Of a DNA stretch of 64,000 nucleotides, positions 62,139-64,000 are shown piece after piece (position 1 is the stretch's first letter; each line of letters opens with the position of its first letter). Both the position numbers and the translations under genes were made by a program. The notes below the pieces were generated by a model. That model ran no database searches. It had not been told where the DNA came from and saw only the letters and a list, made by a program, of their open reading frames with translations. Source of the DNA: Streptomyces chryseus (GTDB lineage: Bacteria; Actinomycetota; Actinomycetes; Streptomycetales; Streptomycetaceae); contig NZ_BMVO01000004.1 of assembly GCF_014650755.1 (NCBI RefSeq), positions 1-64,000 of the forward strand. Reading direction: 5' to 3'.

Positions 62139-63536
62139 TCAGTGGGGTTCGCCCTTCCCGGGGCGGTCCTCGGACTTCCCCTTCGCCTTCGCCTTCTCCT
62201 GCCGCTTGTCGCCGTCGTCGCGCGGCGCGGAGCCCGGCCGCGTGCCGGTGCGGGCGGCGTGTGTGCCGTCCCCTGCCGGTGTCCGTACGGCGGGCCTGGC
62301 GCCCGGCTCGCCCGGCGTCCACCGGGCCTCCCCCACCGGGGCGGCGGGCGCGGGCGAGTCGGAGGTCCGCGGGGCCGGTCCGGAGGGGGCCGCGGCGGGT
62401 CGCCGTCCCACCGCGCCGGTGCCCTCGGTGGGCGCGGTGGTGGCGGGCGGACGCTCGGTGGCGACGCGGGGCGGCGTGGAGCTGGAGCGTTCGGCTCGGT
62501 CTCCCGGGCCGTCCGACGCCACGAGCGTGGCACCGAGGACCGCCGTGAGCACCGCGGTGCCCGTGGCCGCCATCAGGTGACGGGCCCGGCCCCGCCCGTG
62601 AGGTTGCCGCGCGGGGGCCCGGGCCCCGGCGGTCCTCAGCGTGTCGAGGGCGGACGCGCCGCCGACGGGAGCGGGCACGGCGGCAGGGGTCGGCGCCACG
62701 AGGTCCGGCTCGTAGCCGAGCGCGGACAACACGTGCGCGCACTCCTCGGCGTCCGGACGGGCTTCCTCCTCCAGGGCGGTCATCGCCCGCAGGAGGCGGG
62801 CCAGGCCCTCGGGCACCGAGTCGGGTATCTCCGGCAGGCGGTGCAGACGCGCCAGGGCCGCCTCCAACGGAGCGCCGTGGTACTCGAGTTCTCCCTTGAG
62901 GCATTCGAGCAGCAGCAGCCCGAGGGCGTACACGTCGGCGGCCGGTCCCGCTCCCCTGCCCAGGACCTGCTCGGGCGCCAGGTACGCGGCGGTGCCTATC
63001 AGCGCGCCGGAGGCGGTGTTCCTGGTGGAGTTGATCAGCCGCGAGATGCCGAAATCGGTCAGATGCGGACGGCCGGCGTCGTCCAGCAGGACGTTCGAGG
63101 GCTTCACGTCCCGGTGCACGATGCCGGCGGCGTGCACATGAGCGAGAGCGTGGGCCAGGGCGGCGCCCAGCTCGGCGACGTACGCCGGTTCCAGCGGCCC
63201 GGTCGCCGCGCGCCGGCGGAGCGTCTGACCCGTCACCAGCTCCATCACGAGGTACCCGCAGTCCTTGTGCCGGCCCGTGTCGTACACGGTGACCAGCCCC
63301 GGGTGCTGCAGCCGGGCGAGCAGGACGGCCTCGTCGGCGAAGCGTTCCTCCATCTCCGGGTCGGCGCCGGGCCGGAAGACCTTGACGGCCACGGGGCGCC
63401 TGAGGCGCAGATCCAGCCCTTCGTAGACGTCGGCCACGCCTCCCGTGCCGATCTTCGTACCCAACCGGTAGCGACCGGCCACGACTTCGGCGGACATCCG
63501 GAACGCCGGAGGGAAAGGCGATTGGCGGACCCTCAT
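62139..63536 (-). CDS. PknB-type serine/threonine protein kinase
   Basis: This membrane-bound kinase of 465 aa has the Gly loop GTGGVADVYEG near residue 35, Lys52 in VAVKVF, HRDVKPSN at 141-148 and DFG at 161-163. The kinase domain ends near residue 280; a Pro/Ala linker leads to a membrane helix at 321-341 and a low-complexity extracellular region ending in KAKAKGKSEDRPGKGEPH. No PASTA domains are present. GGGAGACC precedes ATG 63536; ATG 63497 is an alternative. Substrates unknown. Confidence 0.9.
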   Translation of the reverse strand: MRVRQSPFPPAFRMSAEVVAGRYRLGTKIGTGGVADVYEGLDLRLRRPVAVKVFRPGADPEMEERFADEAVLLARLQHPGLVTVYDTGRHKDCGYLVMELVTGQTLRRRAATGPLEPAYVAELGAALAHALAHVHAAGIVHRDVKPSNVLLDDAGRPHLTDFGISRLINSTRNTASGALIGTAAYLAPEQVLGRGAGPAADVYALGLLLLECLKGELEYHGAPLEAALARLHRLPEIPDSVPEGLARLLRAMTALEEEARPDAEECAHVLSALGYEPDLVAPTPAAVPAPVGGASALDTLRTAGARAPARQPHGRGRARHLMAATGTAVLTAVLGATLVASDGPGDRAERSSSTPPRVATERPPATTAPTEGTGAVGRRPAAAPSGPAPRTSDSPAPAAPVGEARWTPGEPGARPAVRTPAGDGTHAARTGTRPGSAPRDDGDKRQEKAKAKGKSEDRPGKGEPH

Positions 63537-63665
63537 CTGGTCTCCCGTACTGTCACCACGAGCAGGCATGGACATGGACAACGCTGTGGATCGCGTACCC
63601 CGTGTGCGGTGCACCATCCACCTCGAATCGTTCGCCCTCCTGCCCGCGCCGCCTCCCGGCCCTCG

Positions 63666-64000
63666 TCAGGGCGCGGTCGTCGCGTCCCCGGCGGGCGTGC
63701 CGGGACCGTCGGCGCGCCGCATGGTGGCGATCGCGGCGAGCACCACGGCCAGGGCCAGCACGAGGAGCCCCCGGAGCCACACCTGGGCCTCGATCTGTGT
63801 GGCGAGGACGACACAGGAGAGCGCGCCCAGTACGGGCAGCGCGGTCGGGGCCCGGAAGTGGTCCGCCCGTCCCCGGTCGCGGCGCAGTACGAGAACGGCC
63901 GCGTTGACGACGAGGAACACGACGAGCAGGAGCAGGACGAGGGTGGAGGCCAGGGTGGCGACACCGCCCGTGAGGGCGAGGAGGGCCGCCAGGGCGGTGG
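63666..64000 (-). CDS. APC-family amino acid permease, C-terminal part (runs off the window)
   Basis: The last 110 codons of a permease are present; the 5' part lies beyond 64000. Three hydrophobic helices are visible (LASTLVLLLLVVFLVVNAAV, PTALPVLGALSCVVLATQIE, LLVLALAVVLAAIATM) with the usual RRDRG-x-x-x-HFRAP loop between the first two. This matches the C-terminus of Streptomyces APC amino acid permeases, though the substrate is unknown. Confidence 0.8.
   Translation of the reverse strand, partial: TALAALLALTGGVATLASTLVLLLLVVFLVVNAAVLVLRRDRGRADHFRAPTALPVLGALSCVVLATQIEAQVWLRGLLVLALAVVLAAIATMRRADGPGTPAGDATTAP

Overview
The window is high-GC actinobacterial DNA. Codon usage is strongly G/C in third positions, GTG and TTG starts are common, and many families are typical of Streptomyces (STAS/HATPase regulators, ECF sigma factor, PaaX, GPH-type permease, Rox). 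It reads as accessory or chromosome-arm DNA of a Streptomyces: single-gene units, many regulators and a high load of broken genes. No rRNA, tRNA or CRISPR array was seen.

Layout. 1-5.7 kb is a decayed zone: an IS3-family element whose outer end cuts an epoxide hydrolase, fused stumps of two other genes, an intact FAD monooxygenase and a shattered IS630 transposase. 5.7-11.5 kb holds a cupin, a DUF4190-like membrane protein, PPK2, a class A beta-lactamase, a PRC-barrel protein, a HATPase anti-sigma-like protein and CsbD. 11.7-19.1 kb holds a truncated prenyl synthase, a TetR/DUF4386 divergent pair with twin operators, a VOC protein, a LysR/EamA pair, a two-HKD phospholipase D-like protein and two gene tails. 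19.2-24.4 kb holds a flavodoxin-type reductase, an ECF sigma operon that includes a 34-codon membrane peptide, a quinone oxidoreductase and a rifampicin monooxygenase (rox) with an upstream rifamycin-associated element. 25-41.2 kb holds a GPH-type transporter, secreted SurE, AlkD-like, PNPOx-fold and VOC proteins, a damaged AraC regulator, a DUF418/hydrolase operon, GNAT, PaaX, an HAD acid phosphatase, an APH-like kinase, hemerythrin, a 25-aa bL37-type ribosomal protein and an EamA/MarR pair with duplicated operators.

41.3-58.4 kb holds an N-acetylglutaminylglutamine amidotransferase-type asparagine synthase with an overlapping leader ORF and a prolyl-oligopeptidase-family enzyme, a DUF2243/CtaG pair, AraC/GlxA regulators, an isochorismatase-fold hydrolase, an M20 amidohydrolase and a heavily mutated Orn/Lys/Arg decarboxylase. 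58.4-64 kb holds a STAS protein and a HATPase, then a two-gene operon encoding a tRNA-dependent cyclodipeptide synthase and a cytochrome P450, then a PknB-type kinase and the end of an APC permease.

The most notable system is the 60.0-62.05 kb operon. The synthase closely resembles mycobacterial Rv2275 (cyclo(Tyr-Tyr) synthase) and the P450 closely resembles CYP121, judged from memory of those sequences. This predicts a mycocyclosin-like tyrosine diketopiperazine pathway in a Streptomyces-like host. A second recognisable system is rox with its rifamycin-associated element, an inducible rifamycin-resistance module.
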